From: Brevibacterium renqingii
GTDB lineage: Bacteria > Actinomycetota > Actinomycetes > Actinomycetales > Brevibacteriaceae
Assembly: GCF_017808105.1 (NCBI RefSeq)
Contig: NZ_JADBHF010000005.1
Coordinates: forward strand, 62,001-126,000
DNA: 64,000 bases
Direction of reading: 5' to 3'
Program-made: the position numbers and the translations under genes
The notes under the pieces: generated by a model
What the model saw: only the letters and a program-made list of their open reading frames with translations
What the model was told of the DNA's origin: nothing
The model's database searches: none
Shown: positions 17,785 through 25,562 of the stretch, piece by piece
How the letters are laid out: each line of letters opens with the position of its first letter
How positions within the stretch are numbered: the first letter of the stretch is position 1

Positions 17785-19260
17785 TCAGGCTTCCGCGGCG
17801 AACGGCGGGAACTCCGCTTCTACGAGGAACTCCTCGCCTCGCACTCCGAACGAGGCGTGCCCTCCGAACATGTCGGTCCGTTCGCGGATCCCCTCCAGCC
17901 CGGAGCCCGTACCGGTGGAGGCCAAGTCCGTCGCCGGTTCGGGAACCGGCGCGGCAGCGCCCGAGGTGCGGCGGGCAGCCGAGTCAGGGGCGAACTGGGG
18001 GCGAGGCGGTGCATCCGGGAATCTGCGCTCCTGGGCCAATGGGTTCGCCACCGAGATCCGTGCCCCGCCCGCCGCTGAGACGTTGACGTCCACGGTCACG
18101 GGTGAGTTCGGCGCATGCTTCATCGCATTGGTCAGCGCCTCTTGGACGATGCGGTAGATCGCGCGGTCGAGAGCCGGTGGGCACGTGTCGACGTCCTGGA
18201 TGATGATCGAGGGACGGACGATCGTACCGGTGGACTGAACGGAGGCGATGAGCTGCGGAATCGAGCGCATCGACGCGCGGTTCGGCGGCGCAGGCTGTCC
18301 GTGTCCCGGGCGCAGGTCTGCGAGATTGCCATCTCTGACCCCACCCACCAGGTGGCGCAGATCCTCCAAGGACGCTCGCGCTTCCTGCCGTAGGGCAGAC
18401 GCGGCCGAAGCAACCTCGGGGTCGGCCTGAGCGCCCACCTCCAGGGCCCCGCTGTGCAGCGAGATCACCGACAGGCGGTGAGAGAGCGTGTCGTGGAGTT
18501 CGCGCGCCAGCAGTTCGCGTTCGGACTGCCGGGCGAGTTCGGCCGTGAGCGACTCGTTGCGCAGCGTCTCGCGCTGCGCAAGCGACTCCACGGCTCGCAT
18601 CCTCCTGGTCCGTCGCAGAAGCACGCCCACGCCGAGGCTGATGCCGAGTCCGATGGCGCAGGCGGCGACCGTCATGATCCCGATGGCCAGGAACGAGTCC
18701 TCGGGAGGGATCGTGGCTTCGACGCCCGTGATTTGCGCGGGGTCCGGCAGGAAGAAGATGCTGAACGGGTTGTGCCGTGCCGGAGCCAGACACATCCGCA
18801 CAGTGGCCAGGACGACGAGGGTGGCCCCCACGACCGAGGCCGTGACCGCCTGTCGTTTGGGCGCCCGGATGACGAGGTGGAACAGGGCGATGAGAAGCAG
18901 CAGGGCATCACCCCATGCGATGGTGAGCCCAGCCCCGGCGATGAAAGGGACCCACGGCCATCTGTGACGCAGGAACACCGATCCCCAGACGGGGACGAGC
19001 AGCAGCACGGCGACGATTCCGGTGTCATTGAGCACCCCGTCGGAGAACGCCCAGGCATTCGCCGTCAGCGCCATCGCCGAGCAGAGGAGCCCGAAGAGGA
19101 ACAGCCCCATGCCGATGAGGATGCTTCCCGCGATGCGCACACCGCGAGGGATCTTCCGCGACAGTGCGAAGCGGACGCCGGCGGGACGACCGCGACCGAC
19201 GGCGCCGGGGGCGGAGGACTCACGGCCGCTGGCGGACGGAGGGACGGAATGATCTGACAC
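17785..19260 (-). CDS. Sensor histidine kinase, NarL-partner (HisKA_3) type
   Basis: A 491-residue kinase with a disordered N-terminus and about six membrane helices in residues 40-220 that form the sensor without a large extracellular domain. The HisKA_3 box is ELLARELHDTLSHRLSVISLHSGAL, with the phospho-His in ELHDT. The ATPase domain begins around IYRIVQEALTNAMKHAPNSPV. A Pro/Ala-rich insert occurs inside the ATPase domain before the GSGLEGIRERTDMFGG G-box. The signal is unknown. The start is GTG 19260. Confidence 0.9.
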   Translation of the reverse strand: MSDHSVPPSASGRESSAPGAVGRGRPAGVRFALSRKIPRGVRIAGSILIGMGLFLFGLLCSAMALTANAWAFSDGVLNDTGIVAVLLLVPVWGSVFLRHRWPWVPFIAGAGLTIAWGDALLLLIALFHLVIRAPKRQAVTASVVGATLVVLATVRMCLAPARHNPFSIFFLPDPAQITGVEATIPPEDSFLAIGIMTVAACAIGLGISLGVGVLLRRTRRMRAVESLAQRETLRNESLTAELARQSERELLARELHDTLSHRLSVISLHSGALEVGAQADPEVASAASALRQEARASLEDLRHLVGGVRDGNLADLRPGHGQPAPPNRASMRSIPQLIASVQSTGTIVRPSIIIQDVDTCPPALDRAIYRIVQEALTNAMKHAPNSPVTVDVNVSAAGGARISVANPLAQERRFPDAPPRPQFAPDSAARRTSGAAAPVPEPATDLASTGTGSGLEGIRERTDMFGGHASFGVRGEEFLVEAEFPPFAAEA

Positions 19261-19293
19261 AGAAGAATCGTAACCGCGGGCACTGACGCGTGC

Positions 19294-19357
19294 CGTCCGC
19301 CGATCGGCTGGAGGCTGTCAACCAATCGGCTGTCGGGGTCCAGCCCGTCGGCGGACG
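19294..19357. repeat. Large imperfect inverted repeat in a divergent promoter region
   Basis: Two 19-base arms (19294-19312 and 19339-19357) match at 17 of 19 positions and flank a 26-base loop. ATCGGCTG occurs at 19303 and again at 19325, and GGCTGTC at 19313 and 19328. It lies between the histidine kinase gene (minus) and the DUF4352 gene (plus), so a regulatory role is likely. Confidence 0.6.
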
Positions 19358-19419
19358 CGCCGGAGGGGAATCGAGACGAGGCTGAAGGAGTCAGTCAGAA
19401 GCCGTTTCGAAGGAGCGCC

Positions 19420-20190
19420 ATGTCCCACCCGCAGAACCCGCAGAACTCTCCGGTCCCGCCTCAACCTCAGCCGCCTCATCAGCAGCATCCTCAGAGCCCG
19501 CAGCAATGGGCGCCGCAGCAGCAGACTCCCTCACCCGGATACCCCGACGGTCCCTACCCGCCGCAGAATCATCCCGGCTACGGGCAGAAACCGCCGAAGC
19601 AGAAGAAGCCGCTGCTCAAACGCTGGTGGTTCTGGCTGATCGTCATCATCGTCGTCATCGCCTTCTTCGGCGTCGTCAGCGGCGGCGGAGACGAGGCCTC
19701 CACCGATTCGGCCGAGTCCAACTCTGCCGGTGGCCAGCAGCCGGAAGGGTCTGCTGAGGAGGAGAACGCAGACAAGCCGGCCGAAGAGGCGGAACACGGC
19801 ATCGGCGACACGGTCGCCGCCGACGGTTGGGAGATCACCGTTGACTCCGTCGAGGACGGTGTCTCGAAGGTCGGCGACGAATACCTCGGTGCGCAGGCCC
19901 AGGGACAGTTCGTTCAGGTCGCCATGTCGGTGAAGAACACCGGCTCGGATCCGAACTACTTCTTCGAGGACGACATCAAACTCGGTGACGACGAGGGCAA
20001 CACCTACTCGGCGGATTCCGAAGCCGGCATCTACGCAGCCGAGGACAACATCCTCTTCCTCGAGGAGATCAATCCCGGGAACACGGCCGAAGGCGTCCTC
20101 GTCTTCGACGTGCCCGAAGACGTCGATCCGAACCGGCTCACATTCGCAGGCGGACTGTTCTCCGATCCGGTGGAGATCTCGCTGAAGTAG
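19420..20190 (+). CDS. DUF4352-type membrane-anchored extracytoplasmic protein
   Basis: A 256-residue protein. Residues 1-65 are a Pro/Gln/Tyr-rich cytoplasmic tail, residues 67-87 a single Trp-started membrane helix (WWFWLIVIIVVIAFFGVVSG), then a Ser/Glu-rich linker and a beta-sandwich of about 125 residues. The last part has the DUF4352 pattern: a conserved early Trp-Glu-Ile, FVQVAMSVKNTGSDPNYF, a Tyr-Ser block, and NPGNTAEGVLVFDVPE. A strong GAAGGAG precedes ATG 19420. Proteins of this type sit at the cell surface; their role is unknown. It is divergent from the two-component genes and may be their target. Confidence 0.82.
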   Translation: MSHPQNPQNSPVPPQPQPPHQQHPQSPQQWAPQQQTPSPGYPDGPYPPQNHPGYGQKPPKQKKPLLKRWWFWLIVIIVVIAFFGVVSGGGDEASTDSAESNSAGGQQPEGSAEEENADKPAEEAEHGIGDTVAADGWEITVDSVEDGVSKVGDEYLGAQAQGQFVQVAMSVKNTGSDPNYFFEDDIKLGDDEGNTYSADSEAGIYAAEDNILFLEEINPGNTAEGVLVFDVPEDVDPNRLTFAGGLFSDPVEISLK

Positions 20191-20209
20191 ATGCATACGG
20201 AGGGCATGG

Positions 20210-21001
20210 CTATCGGTCCAGACTCTGCGCGCGAGCAGTGATCGTTCGTGCAGCCCGCAGGGTCTGGCCGAGGAAGCCCCGCCCGAAGATCCGGACATGG
20301 GCGAGCAGGGCGAAGAAGCTGTGCGCCGGAAGGTCCTGTCGCCAGTCCTCCGGCATCGGATGGGCCTGCTCATAGCCGGAGAAGATCTCTTCGAGGAACG
20401 GGGTGCCGAAGAGGGCGAGCAGGGCGAGATCCTCCAGCCGGTGACCACCATGGGCCGCTGGATCGATGAGGGTGCACCCGCCGGACGTCCACATGAGGTT
20501 CCCCGCCCACAGGTCACCGTGGACGCGAGCCGGAGCCTCGGTGCCCTCTCCTCCGATTCCATCGAACCCGCCCGCAGAGATCGCCTCCACCGCCGAGGCG
20601 ACAGTGGCCCTCTCCTCACCTGTCAGGGCTCCCTCGACGGAGGAGAGGAGCGGTGTCAGGCGCTGCGAGGCCCAGAATTCGGAGAAGGAGGTCACCGACT
20701 CCGTCGACACCTCGAACGGGGAGTCGAGAGGGCCGAAGAATGCCGGTGCGGCCGGCGAAAAGCCGAATCCGGCAGCTCCGGCATCGTGCAGACGTGCCAG
20801 CCTGCGCCCGAAGTCGAAGGCTGCGGCGGCGTGGGGACCGGTCTCCTCGAGTCGTTCGAGCTGCAGGAAGTCCTCGCCCTCGTCGACGACTTCGACGACG
20901 GGAACAGCTCCCGGTTCGGCCAGCCATCGCAGACCTGCGGCCTCGGCCGCGAGGAAACCCGTCGGCACGGCTTCACGCTGTTTGAGGAAATATGAGGTCA
21001 T
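20210..21001 (-). CDS. Fructosamine kinase family protein
   Basis: A 263-residue small-molecule kinase of the fructosamine-3-kinase/aminoglycoside phosphotransferase fold. The catalytic loop is VHGDLWAGNLMW and the metal-binding segment IDPAAHGGHRLEDLALLALFG, both typical of fructosamine kinases. The ATP-binding N-lobe is short. Bacterial members phosphorylate ketoamines and so help deglycate proteins or free amino acids. It is divergent from the next gene by 139 bases. Confidence 0.88.
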   Translation of the reverse strand: MTSYFLKQREAVPTGFLAAEAAGLRWLAEPGAVPVVEVVDEGEDFLQLERLEETGPHAAAAFDFGRRLARLHDAGAAGFGFSPAAPAFFGPLDSPFEVSTESVTSFSEFWASQRLTPLLSSVEGALTGEERATVASAVEAISAGGFDGIGGEGTEAPARVHGDLWAGNLMWTSGGCTLIDPAAHGGHRLEDLALLALFGTPFLEEIFSGYEQAHPMPEDWRQDLPAHSFFALLAHVRIFGRGFLGQTLRAARTITARAQSLDR

Positions 21002-21140
21002 GCCCTCAGGGTAGCGGGCCGATGGTCAGAGGTCAGGGGCCGATCCAGACGACGAAGTCAGCCGGTGGGAGCACACGGCCGATCACGGCAGCGGCCTTTT
21101 CGGTCCCCACTGATCGGGGCACCACCTGTAGGATCGCAGT

Positions 21141-22202
21141 ATGGCTTGGCAGTACTGGACCGAAGCCGCGCGGCAAGGGGGCTGGCGCGAGGTGCCGACC
21201 CCGCATGCGGATCCGCGGTCAGGGGAGGAAGTGCGGATCCGCACGACTGCCTCGGCGGTGTCGAAGGGCACCGAGACGCTCGTGCACACCGGAGGGATCC
21301 CCGCCCGGATCGCAGGACTGATGCGCGCACCCCACCAGCTCGGCGAGTTCCCGTTCCCCGTCTCCTACGGCTATCTCGCCGTCGGGATCGTCGACGAAGG
21401 TCCCGCCGAGTGGATCGGGCGCAGGGTCTTCGGTCTCCTGCCCCACCACAGCCATCACGTCGTGCCAGTCGATGACATCCACGCCGTCCCCGACGGAATC
21501 GGCGACCATCGGGCACTGTTGGCCGGAGCCGTCGAGACCGGGATCAACATACTCTGGCAGCACCCCCCGCGCATCGCCGACCGCGTCGCGATCGTCGGCG
21601 CCGGAATGATCGGCGCCTCCACGGCGCTGCTGGCTTCCCGCATGCCGCTCGACCGTCTTGAAGTCGTTGACAGCAGCCCCAGCCGTCGCGCGCAGCTCAG
21701 TGCCCTCGGACTCGCTGCCGTGGCACCGGAAGAAGCCGCGGGCGACTGCGACGTCGTCATCCACACCTCCGGCCACCAGAACGGTCTGGCACGGGGGCTC
21801 GAGATCACCGGTGACGACGCCACGCTGGTCGAAGCGTCCTGGTACGGAGACGACAGCCCCACCGTGCCGTTGGGAGCCGACTTCCATGCTCGTCGCCTCA
21901 GCATCATCGCCTCCCAGGTCGGCGAGGTCGCCGCCGGGCATCGGGCGCGGCGCACTCGGAGGCAGAGGATGCAGGCGGCATTCAGGGCACTCGAAGACGA
22001 TCGCTTCGATGCGCTGCTCACCGGTTCCTCTTCGTGGTGCGAGCTGCCGAGTCTGATGGAGGCACTCTGCTCAGGCGGAGAGCTTGCGGCCGAGACCCTG
22101 TGCCACGTCATCGACTATTCTCGGGCCGATGAGGGCGCGGATCCCGGCGCGGTCCAGGCCGGGGAAGTCACCGAGAACGCGAGCGGCCCCACGCGCCGAT
22201 GA
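21141..22202 (+). CDS. Medium-chain dehydrogenase, BchC-like
   Basis: A 353-residue MDR-fold oxidoreductase. The N-terminal part with SAVSKGTETLVHTGG and FPFPVSYGYLAVGIVDEG resembles the BchC branch, and the cofactor fold has VAIVGAGMIGASTALLASRM. The cysteines of structural-zinc alcohol dehydrogenases are absent. A His-rich stretch (LLPHHSHHVVPVDDIHAVP) is present. It is the first gene of a plus-strand run with a pterin-synthase-like protein, glycosyltransferase, methyltransferase and membrane protein, so it probably oxidises or reduces an intermediate of that pathway. TAGGAT at 21129-21134 predicts a leaderless transcript starting at ATG 21141. The substrate is unknown. Confidence 0.75.
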   Translation: MAWQYWTEAARQGGWREVPTPHADPRSGEEVRIRTTASAVSKGTETLVHTGGIPARIAGLMRAPHQLGEFPFPVSYGYLAVGIVDEGPAEWIGRRVFGLLPHHSHHVVPVDDIHAVPDGIGDHRALLAGAVETGINILWQHPPRIADRVAIVGAGMIGASTALLASRMPLDRLEVVDSSPSRRAQLSALGLAAVAPEEAAGDCDVVIHTSGHQNGLARGLEITGDDATLVEASWYGDDSPTVPLGADFHARRLSIIASQVGEVAAGHRARRTRRQRMQAAFRALEDDRFDALLTGSSSWCELPSLMEALCSGGELAAETLCHVIDYSRADEGADPGAVQAGEVTENASGPTRR

Positions 22203-22259
22203 CCAGCCGACAACCGGGGTCGGTCCATATCCGCGGCCCCGAGATCTGAGGAGGAGACG

Positions 22260-22643
22260 ATGTTCAGTCTGACCGTCAACGACCACGTGATGATCGCCCA
22301 CAGTCTGCCGCACGAATTCTTCGGACCGGCGCAGGCGATGCACGGAGCGACCCTCGCCGTCGAGGCGACCTTCAGCCGTGCGGATCTCAATGAGCATTCG
22401 GTCGTCCTCGACATCGGTGAGGCGATGAGCCTCCTCGACGCGGCACTCGAACCGCTGCGCTATGCCAACCTCGATGAGCATCCGGATTTCCGCGGACGCC
22501 TGAGCACCACCGAAGCCGTCGCCGAGTACATCGGCCACCGGCTCTCCGACGCCCTGGCCGACCGACCGGACGTCGGCATCCGGCTCGACCTGCGCGAGAA
22601 CCCGCGCGCCTCCATCGCCTACACCGTTCCGGGACGTCCGTGA
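22260..22643 (+). CDS. 6-pyruvoyl-tetrahydropterin synthase-like protein, altered active site
   Basis: A 127-residue protein of the PTPS/QueD fold. His14 and His28 match two zinc ligands, and Glu113 in LRENPRASIAYTV matches the pterin-anchoring Glu. But the usual HGH pair is HGA here (Ala30 replaces the third zinc ligand), and the catalytic Cys four residues before the first His is Ala24. The LDEHPDF and LSTTEAVAEYI segments keep the family pattern. It cannot do standard QueD or PTPS chemistry in the known way, so the reaction is probably different. GAGGAGG precedes ATG 22260, and the stop overlaps the glycosyltransferase GTG. Confidence 0.82.
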   Translation: MFSLTVNDHVMIAHSLPHEFFGPAQAMHGATLAVEATFSRADLNEHSVVLDIGEAMSLLDAALEPLRYANLDEHPDFRGRLSTTEAVAEYIGHRLSDALADRPDVGIRLDLRENPRASIAYTVPGRP

Positions 22644-23695
22644 GGGTCCACCTCATCGAACCCGAACTCGGGCGCATCAGCGGGGGACTGGCCTACAACC
22701 GGGCCCTCGCCGAGGCGGCCGAAGCCGCGATCGTCCGCCACACTGTGCCCGGTTGCTGGGACCGCCCCGGCCGAGCAGAGGCCTCTGCGGTGGCCGCGCT
22801 CATCGAGGCCGCCCCCGGCCCCGTCCTCCTCGACGGACTCATCGCGACCGGCCTGCCCGACCTGACGAGACCGCCCGGGCGAGGTGTGGCTGCGGGCGTG
22901 CATGTGCTCGTCCATTCCCTGGCCGCCGACGATGCCGCACAGACCGGCACCGCCTCGCAAAGCCGGTGGTCTGCCGCGCTCGAGAAGGAACGACGCGCGC
23001 TGATGTCGGCTGCGGGCGTGATCACGACGAGCCGGTTCACTGCCGAAATGCTGTCCTCCCGATACGGAATCCACGCCGAGGCGGCCCCACCGGGCAATCC
23101 CGCGCGAGCCCAGGCGACCGGAAGCGGGGGAGGACACTTCATCTGCATCGGGGCGGTCACGGAGAACAAGCGGCAGCTGCTCATCACCGAGGCACTTCGG
23201 GCCATCATCGCTGACGAGCGCGGTCGAGATGACCGAGGAAGGCTCACCTCCTGGCACTGCACCTTCGCCGGACCGATCGTCGAGGCCGACTATGCGCATC
23301 GTCTGCGCACAGCCTGTGCAGACCTCCCGGAAGGCAGAGCCGAGGTCGTCGGCGAACTCGCCGAGGACGAGCTCGACGCACTCTACGGAAGCGCGGACCT
23401 TCTGCTCCTGCCTTCCCGCTCGGAAGCCTACGGGATGGTCGTCGCCGAAGCCGCGGCCGCCGGGATCCCCTCCTTCGTCACCTCCGGCACCGGGGCCGAA
23501 GAACCTCTCCGGTCGGGCCTCAGCCTGCCTGCCGATCGCGAGTCATGGGCTCGGGCTCTGCGACGCTGGATGGACGATGAGCACTTCAGGGTGCAGCTGC
23601 GCGCAGAGGCGCAGCAGCGCAGGGAAGAAGCCGTACGCGGCTGGGATCAGACAGCGGCGGACGTCTTCGGTGCGCTCGCAGGACACCGACGATGA
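22640..23695 (+). CDS. Glycosyltransferase family 4-like protein
   Basis: A 351-residue GT-B glycosyltransferase. The N-terminus has a Gly-rich acceptor loop (GRISGGLAYNRALAE), and the C-terminal nucleotide-sugar domain carries FICIGAVTENKRQLLI, the switch LYGSADLLLLPSRSEAYGMVVAEAAAAGIPSF and the E-x7-E-type motif. It starts at a GTG that overlaps the preceding stop (GTGA), and its own stop overlaps the methyltransferase start (ATGA), so the three products are translationally coupled. Donor and acceptor are unknown. Confidence 0.85.
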   Translation: MRVHLIEPELGRISGGLAYNRALAEAAEAAIVRHTVPGCWDRPGRAEASAVAALIEAAPGPVLLDGLIATGLPDLTRPPGRGVAAGVHVLVHSLAADDAAQTGTASQSRWSAALEKERRALMSAAGVITTSRFTAEMLSSRYGIHAEAAPPGNPARAQATGSGGGHFICIGAVTENKRQLLITEALRAIIADERGRDDRGRLTSWHCTFAGPIVEADYAHRLRTACADLPEGRAEVVGELAEDELDALYGSADLLLLPSRSEAYGMVVAEAAAAGIPSFVTSGTGAEEPLRSGLSLPADRESWARALRRWMDDEHFRVQLRAEAQQRREEAVRGWDQTAADVFGALAGHRR

Positions 23696-24582
23696 CTGCT
23701 GCCGAACCCGACTGGCTCGACCTGCGGCTGACCGTCGACGATGCGGCCAGACAGCAGTCGCTGCCGCTGCTCGACCGCGCCGTCGCGGCCCTCGGTCCCG
23801 AGGACGACAAACCGCTGCTCGTCATCGATATCGGCGCGGGCACGGGCAACTCGGCCCGCTGGTTCGACGTCCGGCTGCGCGAACGTCTGCCCGGCCGCGA
23901 GCTCACGTGGGTCCTCTTCGACGCCGACCGAGCATCACTCGACCTCGCCGGACGATCGCTGCCGCAGGCCCGCACCGTCTGCGGACCGATCTCGGCGCTT
24001 CCCGACATCGCTCGCGGCCTCCTCACCGTCGATCTTCACCGCACGGCAGCGGACCGAGCCGGAGCCGCCGCAGAGCCCGTGCGACAGAAGCGACCGGATC
24101 TGCTTCTCACGTGCAGCGCTCTGCTCGACGTGCTCACCTCGGCGGATCTGGACGCAATCGTGCGCACGCTCGACGAACTCGCCGGAATCGGTCTCTTCCT
24201 CCTCAGCATCACCGGCGGCTGGTCCCTCGACCCCGCCCACCAGCACGATGCCCTGCTCGACGCGGCCTTCACCGCCCACCAGCATCGCGTCGGCCGACTC
24301 GGCTGTGACGCGCCCGACGAGCTCATGGCCCTGGCGCGGGCGCGCGGCGCCGAGGTCATGAGCGGGTCGAGCCCGTGGAGACTGCAGGCACCCGAGGACC
24401 GCGAATTCCTCGCTCGGTTCCTCACCGAACGCATCGAGGCCGCCGTCGACGAAGACCCGGAGCTGGCCGAGACCGGCAAACAGTGGTGCGCCGATCGCCT
24501 CCGACAGCTGGACGCGCGGCTCGATGTCACAGTCGGCCACCGCGACGTGCTCATCGACGCGAGCAGAACCTCACGGCGATGA
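23692..24582 (+). CDS. SAM-dependent class I methyltransferase
   Basis: A 296-residue methyltransferase with motif I LLVIDIGAGTGNSARWF at about residues 43-59. WVLFDADRASLDLA is the acidic ribose-binding segment, and LLLTCSALLDVLT lies at the active site. The C-terminal half is helical. It overlaps the genes on both sides by 4 bases. The target is unknown; in this operon it may methylate the small molecule or the sugar rather than a macromolecule. Confidence 0.83.
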   Translation: MTAAEPDWLDLRLTVDDAARQQSLPLLDRAVAALGPEDDKPLLVIDIGAGTGNSARWFDVRLRERLPGRELTWVLFDADRASLDLAGRSLPQARTVCGPISALPDIARGLLTVDLHRTAADRAGAAAEPVRQKRPDLLLTCSALLDVLTSADLDAIVRTLDELAGIGLFLLSITGGWSLDPAHQHDALLDAAFTAHQHRVGRLGCDAPDELMALARARGAEVMSGSSPWRLQAPEDREFLARFLTERIEAAVDEDPELAETGKQWCADRLRQLDARLDVTVGHRDVLIDASRTSRR

Positions 24583-25562
24583 CCTGGGCGAAGAGGCTCC
24601 TCGCCCTCCTCCTCACCGTCGTGCTGCTGGCACTGACGGTCCGCCTCGTCGGCGCCCAGGCGCTTCTCCACGGATGGGAGGTGCTCAATGTCTGGACGAT
24701 CCTGGCCTCCCTGGTCTGCGGATTCATCATGACCGGTGCTCAGGCGCTGCGGTGGAAGCTGCTGCTGGCGCTCAAAGGCACGCACATCGCCTGGTCGCGC
24801 GCACTCGCCGACTGCTATTCCTCGAGTCTGCTGAATATGGTCCTGCCCGGCGGACTCGGCGGCGACCTCGCACGCGTGGCCGTCTACCGGCATACGGGAG
24901 CGAAGAAGTGGCTCTCGCCGCTCACCGCCGTCGGTGCCGAGCGTCTGAGTGCGACGACCCTGCTCTTCGCCGCTGCCGCCCTCAGCCTCATCGCAGTGTC
25001 GACCCGGGCGGCGCTCGCAGCCGCGGCGGTGTCCGTGACAACTCTGGTCATCTCACTGCTCGGGATGCGGGGGATGGAATGGCGGCGCAGCCTCATCGTC
25101 TGGCTGTCCTCGGCGCTGGGCATGGCGGCTCTTTTCGCGCTCTTCCTCATTGCCATGGTCGCGCTCGGGGGACCGGTTGCTCCCGTTCTCGCCGTCGTCG
25201 GTCTCGCGGCTATGAGCCTGCCGATCGGTGTGGGCGGCTGGGGCGTGCGGGAGCTGAGCGTGAGCCTCGTCGCCGCCGGAGCGGCAGTGTCGATGGAGGC
25301 GGCCGTGACGGCCTCGACCGGTTACGGCCTGCTCGCGATGCTCTCCACCCTGCCGGGGACTGTCACCCTGTGGACGGCGTCGAGCCGACGGTCACGGAGT
25401 TCGGGACCGGAGCCTGCGAAGAATGCTCGACTGCCGCAGGACTCAGCAGGTATTCGGTGCAGATGTCCTCGCCGAGCTCGAAGCGACGGAACGGTGTGCG
25501 CAGCGCCTGGGCCATCACCTCAGAACCCTCGAAGCGGATTCCCGGCACACCGTCGCCGATGA
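24579..25562 (+). CDS. Flippase-like membrane protein (UPF0104 / LPG synthase TM family)
   Basis: A 327-residue protein with seven to eight membrane helices in residues 1-270. It contains the family signature LNMVLPGGLGGDLARVAVY and a late SLPIGVGGWGVRELSVSLVAAGA helix pair. Family members include the flippase domain of lysyl-phosphatidylglycerol synthase and other lipid-linked-product translocators. The start overlaps the methyltransferase stop (ATGA). The last 66 residues are hydrophilic, unlike the family, and are antisense to the conserved end of the opposing RibA-RibD gene over 200 bases. Confidence 0.8.
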   Translation: MTWAKRLLALLLTVVLLALTVRLVGAQALLHGWEVLNVWTILASLVCGFIMTGAQALRWKLLLALKGTHIAWSRALADCYSSSLLNMVLPGGLGGDLARVAVYRHTGAKKWLSPLTAVGAERLSATTLLFAAAALSLIAVSTRAALAAAAVSVTTLVISLLGMRGMEWRRSLIVWLSSALGMAALFALFLIAMVALGGPVAPVLAVVGLAAMSLPIGVGGWGVRELSVSLVAAGAAVSMEAAVTASTGYGLLAMLSTLPGTVTLWTASSRRSRSSGPEPAKNARLPQDSAGIRCRCPRRARSDGTVCAAPGPSPQNPRSGFPAHRRR

